Source: DASVXQ01 sp036392615 (GTDB taxonomy: Bacteria; Actinomycetota; CALGFH01). Taken from it: DNA of 64,000 nt. Shown piece by piece: positions 1 to 8,176 of the stretch; the stretch's first letter is position 1, and each line of letters starts with the position of its first letter. The notes under the pieces are model-generated. The model had not been told where the DNA came from. It worked only from the letters and a program-made list of their open reading frames with translations, and did no database searches. The translations under genes and the position numbers were made by a program. The DNA is taken from positions 3,295-67,294 of the forward strand of contig DASVXQ010000611.1 in assembly GCA_036392615.1 (NCBI GenBank), given 5' to 3'.

Positions 1-9
1 CCCGGCCGG

Positions 10-3000
10 GTGGCGACCCGGGTCGCCCGGATCGTCGTCTGTGTCGGCGTGCTCGTCGCGGGCGTGTCGGTGGCCATGCCGGCCGCCCAGGCCGCCGCGC
101 AGACGACCCTGTCGCTGACCTTCGACAACGGCCCGATCAGCCAGTACACCCTGGGATACCAGCAGGCCTTGCAGCCGCACGGCGTCCCCGCGACCTTCTA
201 CGTCAACTCCGGCACCGTTGGCTCGACGGCCAAGTTCATGTCGTGGACGCAGCTCTCGACGCTAGCCGCCGCCGGGAACGACATCGGCGGCAAGACGGTC
301 CACGGGATCAACCTCAAGACCACCACCGACACCCAGACCAAAATCGACGAGGTCTGCAAGGACCGGCAGGCGCTGCTCCAGCACGGGCTCGCCGCGGCCA
401 CCTTCGCCTACCCGTTCGGGGCCTTCGACGCCACCGCGGAGAGCATCGTCAAGGGCTGCGGCTACGGCAACGGCCGCACCGCCGGATCGGTGTCCCCGGC
501 CGGTCCCACCTGGGCCGAGACTTTCCCCCCCAAGGACTGGCTGGCGACCCGGGCCTACGCACCGAGCGGTCAAGTCACCTTGGCCAACCTCCAGGCGCTG
601 GTCAACGGCGCCGCCGCGCACAACGGCGGCTGGGACCAGGTCGTGATCCAGAAGGTCTGCTCACAGACCCTGGACGCCGCCAACTACACCACCTGCACGG
701 CCTCCGCCGGTTACATCGAGCTGGCCGATCTCAATGCCTTCCTGGACTGGGTCGGGAACGCCGGCCAGCCGGGCGGCGCGCCCGCCGGGACCGTCCTCAA
801 GACGGTCCGCGACGCCGCCATCGCCGCTGACGCGGTGGCGCCGACCACCACCATCTCCTGCGACGGCGCGCCTTGCTCCACCGCCAACTACCCCAACGTC
901 GTCCACGCGACGCTCACCGCGGCCGACCTCGGGTCCAGCCTGTCCAGTACCCACTATACGACCGACGGGTCCGATCCGACCCTGGCCAGCCCGACCTACA
1001 CGGGGACGCTGGCCATCACCAGCCCGACCACGCTCAAATTCCGCTCCTGGGACTACGCTGGCAACGTCGAGGCGGTCAGGTCGCAGCTCATCCAGGCGAA
1101 CCCGCCGCCGGACACCACCGCGCCGACCACCACCATCGCCTGCAACGGCGGTGCCTGCGACCCGGCCGGCTACACCGGCTCGGTCACGGTGACGCTGTCC
1201 GCCAGCGACGGCGGCGGCTGGGGCGTCGACAAGACCTACTACACCACCGACGGGTCGACCCCCACCCAGTCCAGCCCGGTCTACAGCGGGCCGTTCCAGC
1301 TCTCACAGGCGGCGACGGTGACGGTGAAGTTCTTCTCGACCGACATCGCGGGCAACGTGGAGGCGGTCAACACCCAGCAGATCAAGGTCCTGCCGCCGCC
1401 CACGACGGTCTCGCTGACCTTCGATGACGGGTTGCTGACCCAGTACCAGCTCGGCTTCAAGCGCGCCCTGGCCCCCCGCGGGCTGGTCGGCACCTTCTAC
1501 AACGTGTCGGGCCTGAACGGGGTCGACCCCCAGCACATGACCTGGTCGCAGCTCACCGCGGTCAACAACGGGGGTAACGAGATCGGCGGGCACACTGTCG
1601 ACCACGTCAATATCAAGACGTTGACCGACTACAACCAGAAGGTCCGCGAGGTCTGCCAGGATCGGCAGAACCTCCTCGACCACGGCTTCTACCCGGTGAG
1701 CTTCGCCTACCCAGAGGGCGCGTACGACGCCACCGCCGAGCAGGTCGTCCAGGGCTGCGGCTACAGCACGGCCAGGGCGGCCGGCCAGATCGACGTCAAC
1801 GGTGACGGCGCCGGACCGGTCTATGCCGAGACGCTCCCGCCCAAGGACATCTACGCCACGCGGACCGTGTACGACCCACCCAGCGGGAGCCCGCCGAACG
1901 TTCCGCCGCTCACGCTGTCGCACCTGCAGGCGTCAGTGACCGGGGCCTCGACCCATGGCGGCGGCTGGGTCACCTTCGCCTTCCACGAGATCTGCTCGCA
2001 GACCTACGACCCCGACAACTACAGCTTCTGCATCAACGACTGGGGACCGATCGAGCTCACCACGCTGAACGAGTTCCTCGACTGGCTGAAGAACGCCGGC
2101 CAGCCGGGCGGCGCGCCGGCGAACACGACCGTGAAGACGGTCAGCCAGACGCTGCTCGGGCCGGACACGTCCCCGCCGAACACGGCGATCCTGTGCGACA
2201 ACGCGTCCTGCCAATCGACCGCCTACAACGGCTCGGTGACCGTCTCGCTGAACGCCACCGACCCCGGCGGGTCGGGCATCAAGACGACCTACTACACCAC
2301 TGACGGCTCGACGCCGACGACCTCCAGCCCCGTCTACACCGGGCCGTTCACCACCGCCACGCCCGAGACGGTCAGGGCCTTCTCGGTGGACAACGCCGGC
2401 AACACGGGACCGGCCCAGGCGCAGGCCATCCAGGTCCAGCCGAACCCCAACCCGATCGTCGCCGCTGCCGGCGACATCGCCTGCGACCCGGCGTCGCCCG
2501 CCTTCAACGATGGCGAGGGGACCGACACCGACTGCCGGGCCAAGGCCACCGCGCAGCTGATGAACGGCGTGGACGCGGTGCTGCCGCTCGGGGACAACCA
2601 GTACGACTGCGGGGGGCCGGCCGCCTTCGCCCAGTCCTACGGCCCCACCTGGGGCGTGAAGAAGGGGATCACCAGGCCCGTGCCGGGCGACAAGGACTAC
2701 GCGACCAGCGGCGGGACGGATTGCCCCTCGACCCCCGGCGCCGGCTACTACAACTACTTCGGCAGCGCGGCGGGCGACCCCGCCAAGGGCTACTACAGCT
2801 ATGACCTCGGCTCCTGGCACGTGATCGCGCTGAACACGGCTCTCTGCGGCGACAGCCCCGACTTCTGCGCCGCCGGCAGCGCGCAGGAGCAGTGGCTGCA
2901 GGCCGACTTGGCGGCCAACGCCTCCAAGCAGTGCACCCTGGCCTACTACCAGAACCCGCGGTTCGTGTCGTCGGACTCGGGCGGCGACGCGACCTACCAG

Positions 3001-3336
3001 CCGTTCTGGGACGATCTTTACGGGGCGGGCGTCGACGTGGTCATGAACGGCGACTCCCACTGGTACGAGCGGCTCCAACAGATGAACTCGCAGGGCAAGG
3101 CGGACACCACCTACGGGGTGCGCGAGTTCATCGTTGGGACGGGGGGCGCGGGGCTCGACACCCCGGGAGGGAGGCTGGCGACCAGCCAGGTGCTGAACAA
3201 CGTCACCCACGGCGTGCTCAGGCTCACGCTGCGCAACGGCGCGTTCGACTGGAGCTTCGTGCCCGTCAGCGGGGAGACGTTCACCGACTCGGGGACCGGG
3301 ACCTGTCACGCCGCGCCGCCGCAGCCCGGCAACTGA
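10..3336 (+). CDS. Secreted protein with two polysaccharide deacetylase domains, three CHB_HEX_C-type domains and a metallophosphatase-like domain
   Basis: The 1108-residue protein starts at GTG 10; an earlier start beyond the window edge cannot be excluded. Residues 1-30 form a signal peptide. In order: NodB-type deacetylase 1 (about 33-255), two chitobiase C-terminal-like repeats (about 278-360 and 372-460, each with YTTDGS.PT), NodB 2 (about 467-715), a third such repeat (about 723-812) and a calcineurin-like phosphoesterase (about 816-1095). NodB 2 keeps TFDDG (D472, D473), HTVDH (H528, H532) and AFHE (H659). NodB 1 has TFDN, K95 for the first metal His, H98-G99 for the Asp-His pair and Gln-Lys where AFHE should be, so it is probably inactive. 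The phosphoesterase keeps GDNQY near 861 but has QNP and GDSH (1014-1017) where relatives have HHP and GHDH. Likely role: de-N-acetylation of an extracellular glycan, possibly the polymer made by the downstream operon (inference). Confidence 0.85.
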   Translation: MATRVARIVVCVGVLVAGVSVAMPAAQAAAQTTLSLTFDNGPISQYTLGYQQALQPHGVPATFYVNSGTVGSTAKFMSWTQLSTLAAAGNDIGGKTVHGINLKTTTDTQTKIDEVCKDRQALLQHGLAAATFAYPFGAFDATAESIVKGCGYGNGRTAGSVSPAGPTWAETFPPKDWLATRAYAPSGQVTLANLQALVNGAAAHNGGWDQVVIQKVCSQTLDAANYTTCTASAGYIELADLNAFLDWVGNAGQPGGAPAGTVLKTVRDAAIAADAVAPTTTISCDGAPCSTANYPNVVHATLTAADLGSSLSSTHYTTDGSDPTLASPTYTGTLAITSPTTLKFRSWDYAGNVEAVRSQLIQANPPPDTTAPTTTIACNGGACDPAGYTGSVTVTLSASDGGGWGVDKTYYTTDGSTPTQSSPVYSGPFQLSQAATVTVKFFSTDIAGNVEAVNTQQIKVLPPPTTVSLTFDDGLLTQYQLGFKRALAPRGLVGTFYNVSGLNGVDPQHMTWSQLTAVNNGGNEIGGHTVDHVNIKTLTDYNQKVREVCQDRQNLLDHGFYPVSFAYPEGAYDATAEQVVQGCGYSTARAAGQIDVNGDGAGPVYAETLPPKDIYATRTVYDPPSGSPPNVPPLTLSHLQASVTGASTHGGGWVTFAFHEICSQTYDPDNYSFCINDWGPIELTTLNEFLDWLKNAGQPGGAPANTTVKTVSQTLLGPDTSPPNTAILCDNASCQSTAYNGSVTVSLNATDPGGSGIKTTYYTTDGSTPTTSSPVYTGPFTTATPETVRAFSVDNAGNTGPAQAQAIQVQPNPNPIVAAAGDIACDPASPAFNDGEGTDTDCRAKATAQLMNGVDAVLPLGDNQYDCGGPAAFAQSYGPTWGVKKGITRPVPGDKDYATSGGTDCPSTPGAGYYNYFGSAAGDPAKGYYSYDLGSWHVIALNTALCGDSPDFCAAGSAQEQWLQADLAANASKQCTLAYYQNPRFVSSDSGGDATYQPFWDDLYGAGVDVVMNGDSHWYERLQQMNSQGKADTTYGVREFIVGTGGAGLDTPGGRLATSQVLNNVTHGVLRLTLRNGAFDWSFVPVSGETFTDSGTGTCHAAPPQPGN

Positions 3337-3483
3337 GCCAGCCGCCGAGATTGCCGGTCGTTCGCCCATCTTGACCGGACATGACCAACAGTTGACGTAG
3401 GCGGCGTACGTCCGTCAGGCGTTGCTTCCGCGGTGCGGGGGCGCGATGATCCGTCGGCGGTCACTACGCGAGGAGAGCGTCGG

Positions 3484-5022
3484 ATGCAGGAGCGGGCGAC
3501 GGGGGCTGCCCCCGCGGACCTCCGCGACTTCGCCGCCCTCTTCTGGAGACGGAAATGGCTGGTCGCCGGCGTCATCGGCGCGGCGCTGGGGGCCGCGCTG
3601 CTGCTCTCGTTCCGCCAGACTCCGGTCTACACCGCCAAGGCGAGCGTCCTGTTGGAGGAGTCCTCGGACGCCACACCCCAGGACAAGCTCAACATGGCCA
3701 CCGAGAAGCTGGTGGCCGGCTCGAGCGCGGTGGCCAAGATCGTGCTGGCCACACTGCACCTGCCTGGCACGCCCGAGGAGGTGCTCCGGGGCCTGTCGGT
3801 CGACGTCCCGGTGGACACCGAGATCCTCAACTTCAGCTACTCCTCGCACGATCCGAGCATGGCCCAGCAGCGGGCGGAGGCATTCGCCCAGGCCTACCTC
3901 ACCTTCCGGCACCAGAAGCTGGTCGACGACGTGCTGGCGTCGCAGCGCTCCTTGCAGAGCCAGCTCAGCGCGCTCAACGATTCCCTGGCGGCCGTGGAGA
4001 AGAAGGCCGAGGGCGCCAGCCCGCACCAGCAGGACGTGCTGCGCGCCCAGGCGGCATCGCTGACCAACGAGATCGGCGCCCGGCAGCAGAAGCTGGCCGA
4101 GCTCACGCCGAGCCAGGAGGTCTCCTCTGGGCGGATCATCGCCGACGCCGTGGTCCCCAGCAGCCCATCCCGCCCGAGGCTCCTGGTGAACGCGGGCCTC
4201 GGCCTGCTCCTGGGCATCATGGTGGCGATCGGCGCGGCGCTGCTGTGGGAGCACGTGGACGATCGGCTGCGAGGGTCCGAGGACTTCGAGTCCCGGCTCG
4301 GCGCCCCGGTCCTCGGCGCGGTCCCGGCGGTGCCGAGGCTCCGCGGGCCACCCACGCAGGGACTGGTCACCCTGGAGCGGCCGAACTCCAGCGCAAGCGA
4401 GGCCTTCCGCCAGGTTCGAGCCAACCTGGTCGTCGCGGCGACGGCCTGCGGGGCCAAGGCGATCCTCGTCACCAGCCCTCGGGACCAGGAGGGCCGGTCC
4501 TTCACCACCGCCAACCTCGGTCTCGCCCTCGCCAAGTCCGGCAGGAAGGTCGTGCTGCTGTCGGCGGACGTACGCCAGCCGGGCCTGGAGGGGATCTTCG
4601 GGATCGACGGCCCCAGGCCGCTCGGCTTCACCGACGTGCTTGCCAACGGCCACGGGCGCATCTCCAGCCCGCTGCAGGTTGCCTGGAGCGTCGGCGACAA
4701 TCTCACGATCGTGCCAGCGGGATCCGATTCGGACGATCCCGTCGACTTACTCGATTCAAAAATCGTCTCACGAGTTATCCATGAACTGCGCACGCATGCC
4801 GACTTCGTTTTGGTCGACGCGGCGCCCCTGCTGCCCGTCGCCGATGCGGCGACCGTGGTGCCAGCCTGCGATGCGGTGCTGCTCGTGGCGGACGCCCGTT
4901 CGTCGACTCGCGCGAACGTGACGGAGGCGCGCCAGCAGCTCGACCGGATGAATGCGAAGGTACTGGGAGCGGTCCTGGTCAACGCGCACGGCAACGGTTT
5001 GAGGTCGCCATCGCCGAGCTGA
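3484..5022 (+). CDS. Wzz-type chain-length determinant fused to a degenerate BY-kinase-like P-loop domain
   Basis: The ATG at 3484 is chosen because AGGAGAG precedes it; an in-frame GTG at 3433 lacks such a site. The protein has 512 residues: a transmembrane segment near 25-45, a Wzz periplasmic region with coiled-coil character, a second transmembrane segment near 234-256, and a CpsD/CapB-like ATPase domain from about 310. The P-loop reads SPRDQEGRS (331-339), so the invariant Walker A lysine is Arg338. The Walker A' region reads LLSADVRQP instead of LLIDADLRRP. Walker B (VLVDAAP, 442-448) is recognisable. No tyrosine cluster is present at the C-terminus. It heads the exopolysaccharide cluster and probably controls polymer length or export; kinase activity is doubtful. 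Confidence 0.85.
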   Translation: MQERATGAAPADLRDFAALFWRRKWLVAGVIGAALGAALLLSFRQTPVYTAKASVLLEESSDATPQDKLNMATEKLVAGSSAVAKIVLATLHLPGTPEEVLRGLSVDVPVDTEILNFSYSSHDPSMAQQRAEAFAQAYLTFRHQKLVDDVLASQRSLQSQLSALNDSLAAVEKKAEGASPHQQDVLRAQAASLTNEIGARQQKLAELTPSQEVSSGRIIADAVVPSSPSRPRLLVNAGLGLLLGIMVAIGAALLWEHVDDRLRGSEDFESRLGAPVLGAVPAVPRLRGPPTQGLVTLERPNSSASEAFRQVRANLVVAATACGAKAILVTSPRDQEGRSFTTANLGLALAKSGRKVVLLSADVRQPGLEGIFGIDGPRPLGFTDVLANGHGRISSPLQVAWSVGDNLTIVPAGSDSDDPVDLLDSKIVSRVIHELRTHADFVLVDAAPLLPVADAATVVPACDAVLLVADARSSTRANVTEARQQLDRMNAKVLGAVLVNAHGNGLRSPSPS

Positions 5023-5284
5023 TGGCACGGCGCAAGCCGTAGCAAATCAGTACGACACTCTGCGCAGGTGTGGGTGCGCTGATTGTAGCAGAGCCGCACA
5101 GGCAAACTACGCCAATCTTGCCCAGCCATCTTGTAAGGTAACATTCATACAGATGCCTCACATTCGCTACGGCGATTACTGGATGTTGCAACCCGACCAT
5201 TCTCATAGTCTTGCGCGGCCCGGTGTGGTGGGCCGCCGACCCTAACTCAGGCCGCCACTCGGGGGGGTCTGAGAGGGGTCAACG
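5023..5284 (+). promoter_or_regulatory. AT-richer leader before the exopolysaccharide operon
   Basis: This 262-bp gap is clearly less GC-rich than its surroundings. It ends in GAGAGGGG just before the TTG start at 5285. A weak dyad (AATCAG at 5045-5050 with CTGATT at 5079-5084, plus inner ACAC/GTGT) could form a hairpin. I expect the promoter of the 5285-13530 operon here, but no convincing -35/-10 pair stands out. Confidence 0.3.
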
Positions 5285-6334
5285 TTGAAGGTCGGAGTAG
5301 TCGGCTGCGGCTATTGGGGATCCAAACACGCGCGGGTCCTCTATGGCATTCCCCAAGTCGAGCGGGTCAGCGCAATCGACCCTCGCCAGGAGCGGCTCCT
5401 TGATTTGAAGCGGGCGCTGCCAGGCCTGGCGACGTACCAGAATCTCCAGGAGGCCCTCGATCGGGTGGATGCCCTGGTCATCGCCACGCCGCCGAGGACG
5501 CACGCCGCGCTCGCGCTGACCGCCATGGCAGCGGGCAAGAGTGTGCTGGTGGAAAAGCCGCTCGCCATGAGCACGGCAGAGGCCCTCCTAATGATTGAGG
5601 AGGCGGCCGCGCGGTCCCTCACGCTGATGGTCGGGCACACCTTTGAGTACAACGCGGCCGTGTGGAAGCTGCGGGAACTCGTTCAGTCAGGTGAGTTGGG
5701 CCGCATTTACTACATGGATTCCGCACGGCTCAACCTGGGCCTCTACCAGCATGACGTCAACGTCATCTGGGATCTGGCCCCCCATGACATCTCCATCTAC
5801 AACTACGTCCTGGGGTCGAGCCCCTTCTCGGTGGAGGCGTGGGGCTCCAGGCATGGCTACCAGCACCTCGAGGACGTCGCGTACCTGCGATTGCTGTACG
5901 CGAATCCGGACGTGACCGCCAACATCCACGTCAGCTGGCTGGACCCCTGCAAGGTGCGCCGCACCACCGTCGTCGGCAGCGCGAAGATGGCGGTCTACAA
6001 TGACCTCGTCTCCAACGAGCGCATCCGGGTTTTCGACAAGGGAGTGATCCCACCCGGGAACGGCGCCAATCTACAGGATTATCCGATGTCCTATCGGTAC
6101 GGCGACATCAGATCGCCATACGTGGCGTTCGACGAGCCGCTGTACGTACAGGACCATGAATTCGTCTCCTGCGTGCTGACGGGCAGGCAACCGCAAACGC
6201 ACGGATACAACGGGTTGGAGGTCACACGGGCTCTGGAGGGCGCCGAGCGCTCCCTCCAGACCGGCGGCCCAGTGGAACTCGATCGGATCGCACGGCCCGA
6301 TAGCCGTGAACCGAAATTGGCAGCGATCCCATGA
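5285..6334 (+). CDS. Gfo/Idh/MocA family NAD(P)-dependent oxidoreductase
   Basis: The TTG start at 5285 follows a GAGAGGGG ribosome site; the protein has 349 residues, normal for the family. The N-terminal Rossmann fold shows GCGYWG (7-12), followed by the family hallmark EKP (90-92) and a catalytic-region His in LAPHDIS (H167). The stop overlaps the next ATG by 4 bp (ATGA). Enzymes of this type paired with a DegT aminotransferase oxidise C3 (or another carbon) of a nucleotide sugar before transamination, as in the WlbA/WlbE pathways. Here it probably makes a keto nucleotide-sugar for an amino-sugar unit of the exopolysaccharide; the exact substrate is inferred only from context. Confidence 0.85.
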   Translation: MKVGVVGCGYWGSKHARVLYGIPQVERVSAIDPRQERLLDLKRALPGLATYQNLQEALDRVDALVIATPPRTHAALALTAMAAGKSVLVEKPLAMSTAEALLMIEEAAARSLTLMVGHTFEYNAAVWKLRELVQSGELGRIYYMDSARLNLGLYQHDVNVIWDLAPHDISIYNYVLGSSPFSVEAWGSRHGYQHLEDVAYLRLLYANPDVTANIHVSWLDPCKVRRTTVVGSAKMAVYNDLVSNERIRVFDKGVIPPGNGANLQDYPMSYRYGDIRSPYVAFDEPLYVQDHEFVSCVLTGRQPQTHGYNGLEVTRALEGAERSLQTGGPVELDRIARPDSREPKLAAIP

Positions 6335-7482
6335 GGCTCACACAACCATCCGAGACGGACGCCCGACCAGGAGTCCCGCTGATCGATCTGGCCGCCATGA
6401 GCACGGATGTCCGGTCGACGCTGGAGCTTGCCTGGCAGGAGACGACCACAACCTCCTCGTTCATAGGTGGCCAGCGGGTCGAGGAGTTCGAGGAGCAGTG
6501 GGCGCGGTATTGCGGAACCAGCTGTGCAGCGGGTGTCGCCAATGGGACCGACGCGATCGAGCTCACGCTTCGCGCGCTGGGCATCGGCCCGGGAGACGAG
6601 GTAATCGTACCGGCCAATTCGTTCATCGCGACCGCGGAGGCCGTTCTGGCGGCAGGGGCGTCCGTACGATTCGTGGACGTCGATCCAGAGACGCTGCTTG
6701 CCACCCCGGAGACCGTCCAGCCCGCGATCAATCGCCGGACGGCTGCGGTCGTCGTCGTCCCGCTCTACGGGAACATGCCGGCGATGGACGGCATCATGCG
6801 CCTCGCCAGCACCAGCAACCTGGCGCTCATCGAGGACGCCGCGCAAGCCCACGGGGCCACGTGGCGAGGCAAGAAGGCCGGGTCGTTCGGCATCGCCGGG
6901 TGCTTCAGCTTCTATCCTGGCAAGAACCTCGGCGCCTTCGGTGACGCCGGAGCCGTCGTCACCAACGACGCCATGCTGGCCGACCGCGTCAGGTCGCTCG
7001 GCAACCACGGTCGCCGAGCCGGCGCCAGCCACGTCCACGAACTGGTCGGGCGCAATAGCCGCCTGGACGCTCTGCAGGCGGCGGTGCTGTCCGCCAAGCT
7101 GCCCCTGCTCGACCACTGGAACCAGGCGCGGCGCGCCGCGATGGCCATCTACCACAGCCTGCTCCGCCCTGCCGTGCGGAGGGTGGCGCTCAACGACGGG
7201 GCCACAAGCGCCCACCACCAGAACGTGGTCCGCGTCCCCGAGCGAGATCGCATCCGGGAGGCTCTGGCGCGGCAAGGGATCGAGACCGGCGTCCACTACC
7301 CCATCCCCTGCCATCGGCAGGGGCCCTACCAGGCGTTTACAGACGACCCCCTGCCGGTGGTGGAGCTGGCGGCGTCGGAGATTCTCTCGCTCCCGCTGTT
7401 CCCGCACATCACCTACGGCCAAATCGAGTACGTATCGAGCTGCGTCAACGACGCTGTGTGGGCGGCTTCCGGTGACGACTGA
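6331..7482 (+). CDS. DegT/DnrJ/EryC1/StrS family PLP-dependent sugar aminotransferase
   Basis: The 383-residue protein has the family fold: an N-terminal IDLAAM stretch, a substrate region with NGTDAIEL, EDAAQAHGA, and the PLP-binding lysine K198 in FYPGKNLGAFGDAG. It starts inside the stop of the oxidoreductase gene, and the next gene starts 11 bp before its end, so all three are probably translated together. It should aminate the keto-sugar made by the preceding enzyme. No acetyltransferase for the amino group is encoded beside it. Confidence 0.88.
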   Translation: MRLTQPSETDARPGVPLIDLAAMSTDVRSTLELAWQETTTTSSFIGGQRVEEFEEQWARYCGTSCAAGVANGTDAIELTLRALGIGPGDEVIVPANSFIATAEAVLAAGASVRFVDVDPETLLATPETVQPAINRRTAAVVVVPLYGNMPAMDGIMRLASTSNLALIEDAAQAHGATWRGKKAGSFGIAGCFSFYPGKNLGAFGDAGAVVTNDAMLADRVRSLGNHGRRAGASHVHELVGRNSRLDALQAAVLSAKLPLLDHWNQARRAAMAIYHSLLRPAVRRVALNDGATSAHHQNVVRVPERDRIREALARQGIETGVHYPIPCHRQGPYQAFTDDPLPVVELAASEILSLPLFPHITYGQIEYVSSCVNDAVWAASGDD

Positions 7483-8158
7483 CCTCCGCATCGGCGTCGC
7501 CCACCCCGCCGGGCTGACCGAGCGGCTCGACCACGCCGCCAAGCGGGCCATCGACCTCGTCCTCGCCGGCCTCGCGCTGGCCCTGCTGTCGCCGGTGATG
7601 GTGGCGATCGCCATCGCCGTACGGCTCACCAGCCCTGGTCCCGCCCTGTTCCGCCAGGTCCGGGTGGGACATCTGCGGAAGCCGTTCGTCATGCTGAAGT
7701 TCCGCAGCATGTACGAGGGCTGTGACGACGCCGTCCACCGCGCCTACGTGACCCGGATGCTCACCGGTGACACGGCCCCGGCCGATCCCGCCCGCGCGAT
7801 CTACAAGGTGACCGGCATCGCCGATCCCCGCATGACCCCCATCGGGTGGTTCCTGCGCAAGGCGAGCCTGGACGAGCTGCCGCAGCTCATCAACGTGCTG
7901 CGCGGGGAGATGTCTCTGGTAGGACCCCGTCCCGCGTTGCCCTGGGAGGTGGAGCTGTTCGAGCCGCGACACCATCTGAGGTTCGCGGTCAAGCCGGGCA
8001 TCACCGGGCTGTGGCAGACCAGCGGCCGCAGCACGCTGACCATGCGCCAGGCGCTGGACCTCGACGTGGACTACGTCCAGCGCCGCAGCATCCTACTGGA
8101 TCTCATGACGCTCCTCCGGACAGTGCCGGCCGTCCTGCGCGCACGCGGCGCCGGTTGA
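7472..8158 (+). CDS. Initiating sugar transferase (undecaprenyl-phosphate glycosylphosphotransferase, WcaJ/PglC-like catalytic domain)
   Basis: The GTG start at 7472 overlaps the aminotransferase end; the protein has 228 residues. It is the short form with only the catalytic domain: one membrane-embedded N-terminal helix (about 27-50, AIDLVLAGLALALLSPVMV), then MLKFRSM, DELPQLINVLRGEMSLVGPRP-type signature split across 130-150, and KPGITGLWQ. Such enzymes transfer a sugar-1-phosphate from a nucleotide sugar to undecaprenyl phosphate on the inner membrane face, the first committed step of the repeat unit. Confidence 0.9.
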   Translation: MTTDLRIGVAHPAGLTERLDHAAKRAIDLVLAGLALALLSPVMVAIAIAVRLTSPGPALFRQVRVGHLRKPFVMLKFRSMYEGCDDAVHRAYVTRMLTGDTAPADPARAIYKVTGIADPRMTPIGWFLRKASLDELPQLINVLRGEMSLVGPRPALPWEVELFEPRHHLRFAVKPGITGLWQTSGRSTLTMRQALDLDVDYVQRRSILLDLMTLLRTVPAVLRARGAG

Positions 8159-8176
8159 CCAGCAGGTCGGCGAGCG

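Noticed and set aside
1933..3369. Long minus-strand open frame (478 codons) opposite the deacetylase fusion
   Set aside because: It mirrors the codon bias of the plus-strand gene and has no domain or ribosome site. High GC content produces such frames.
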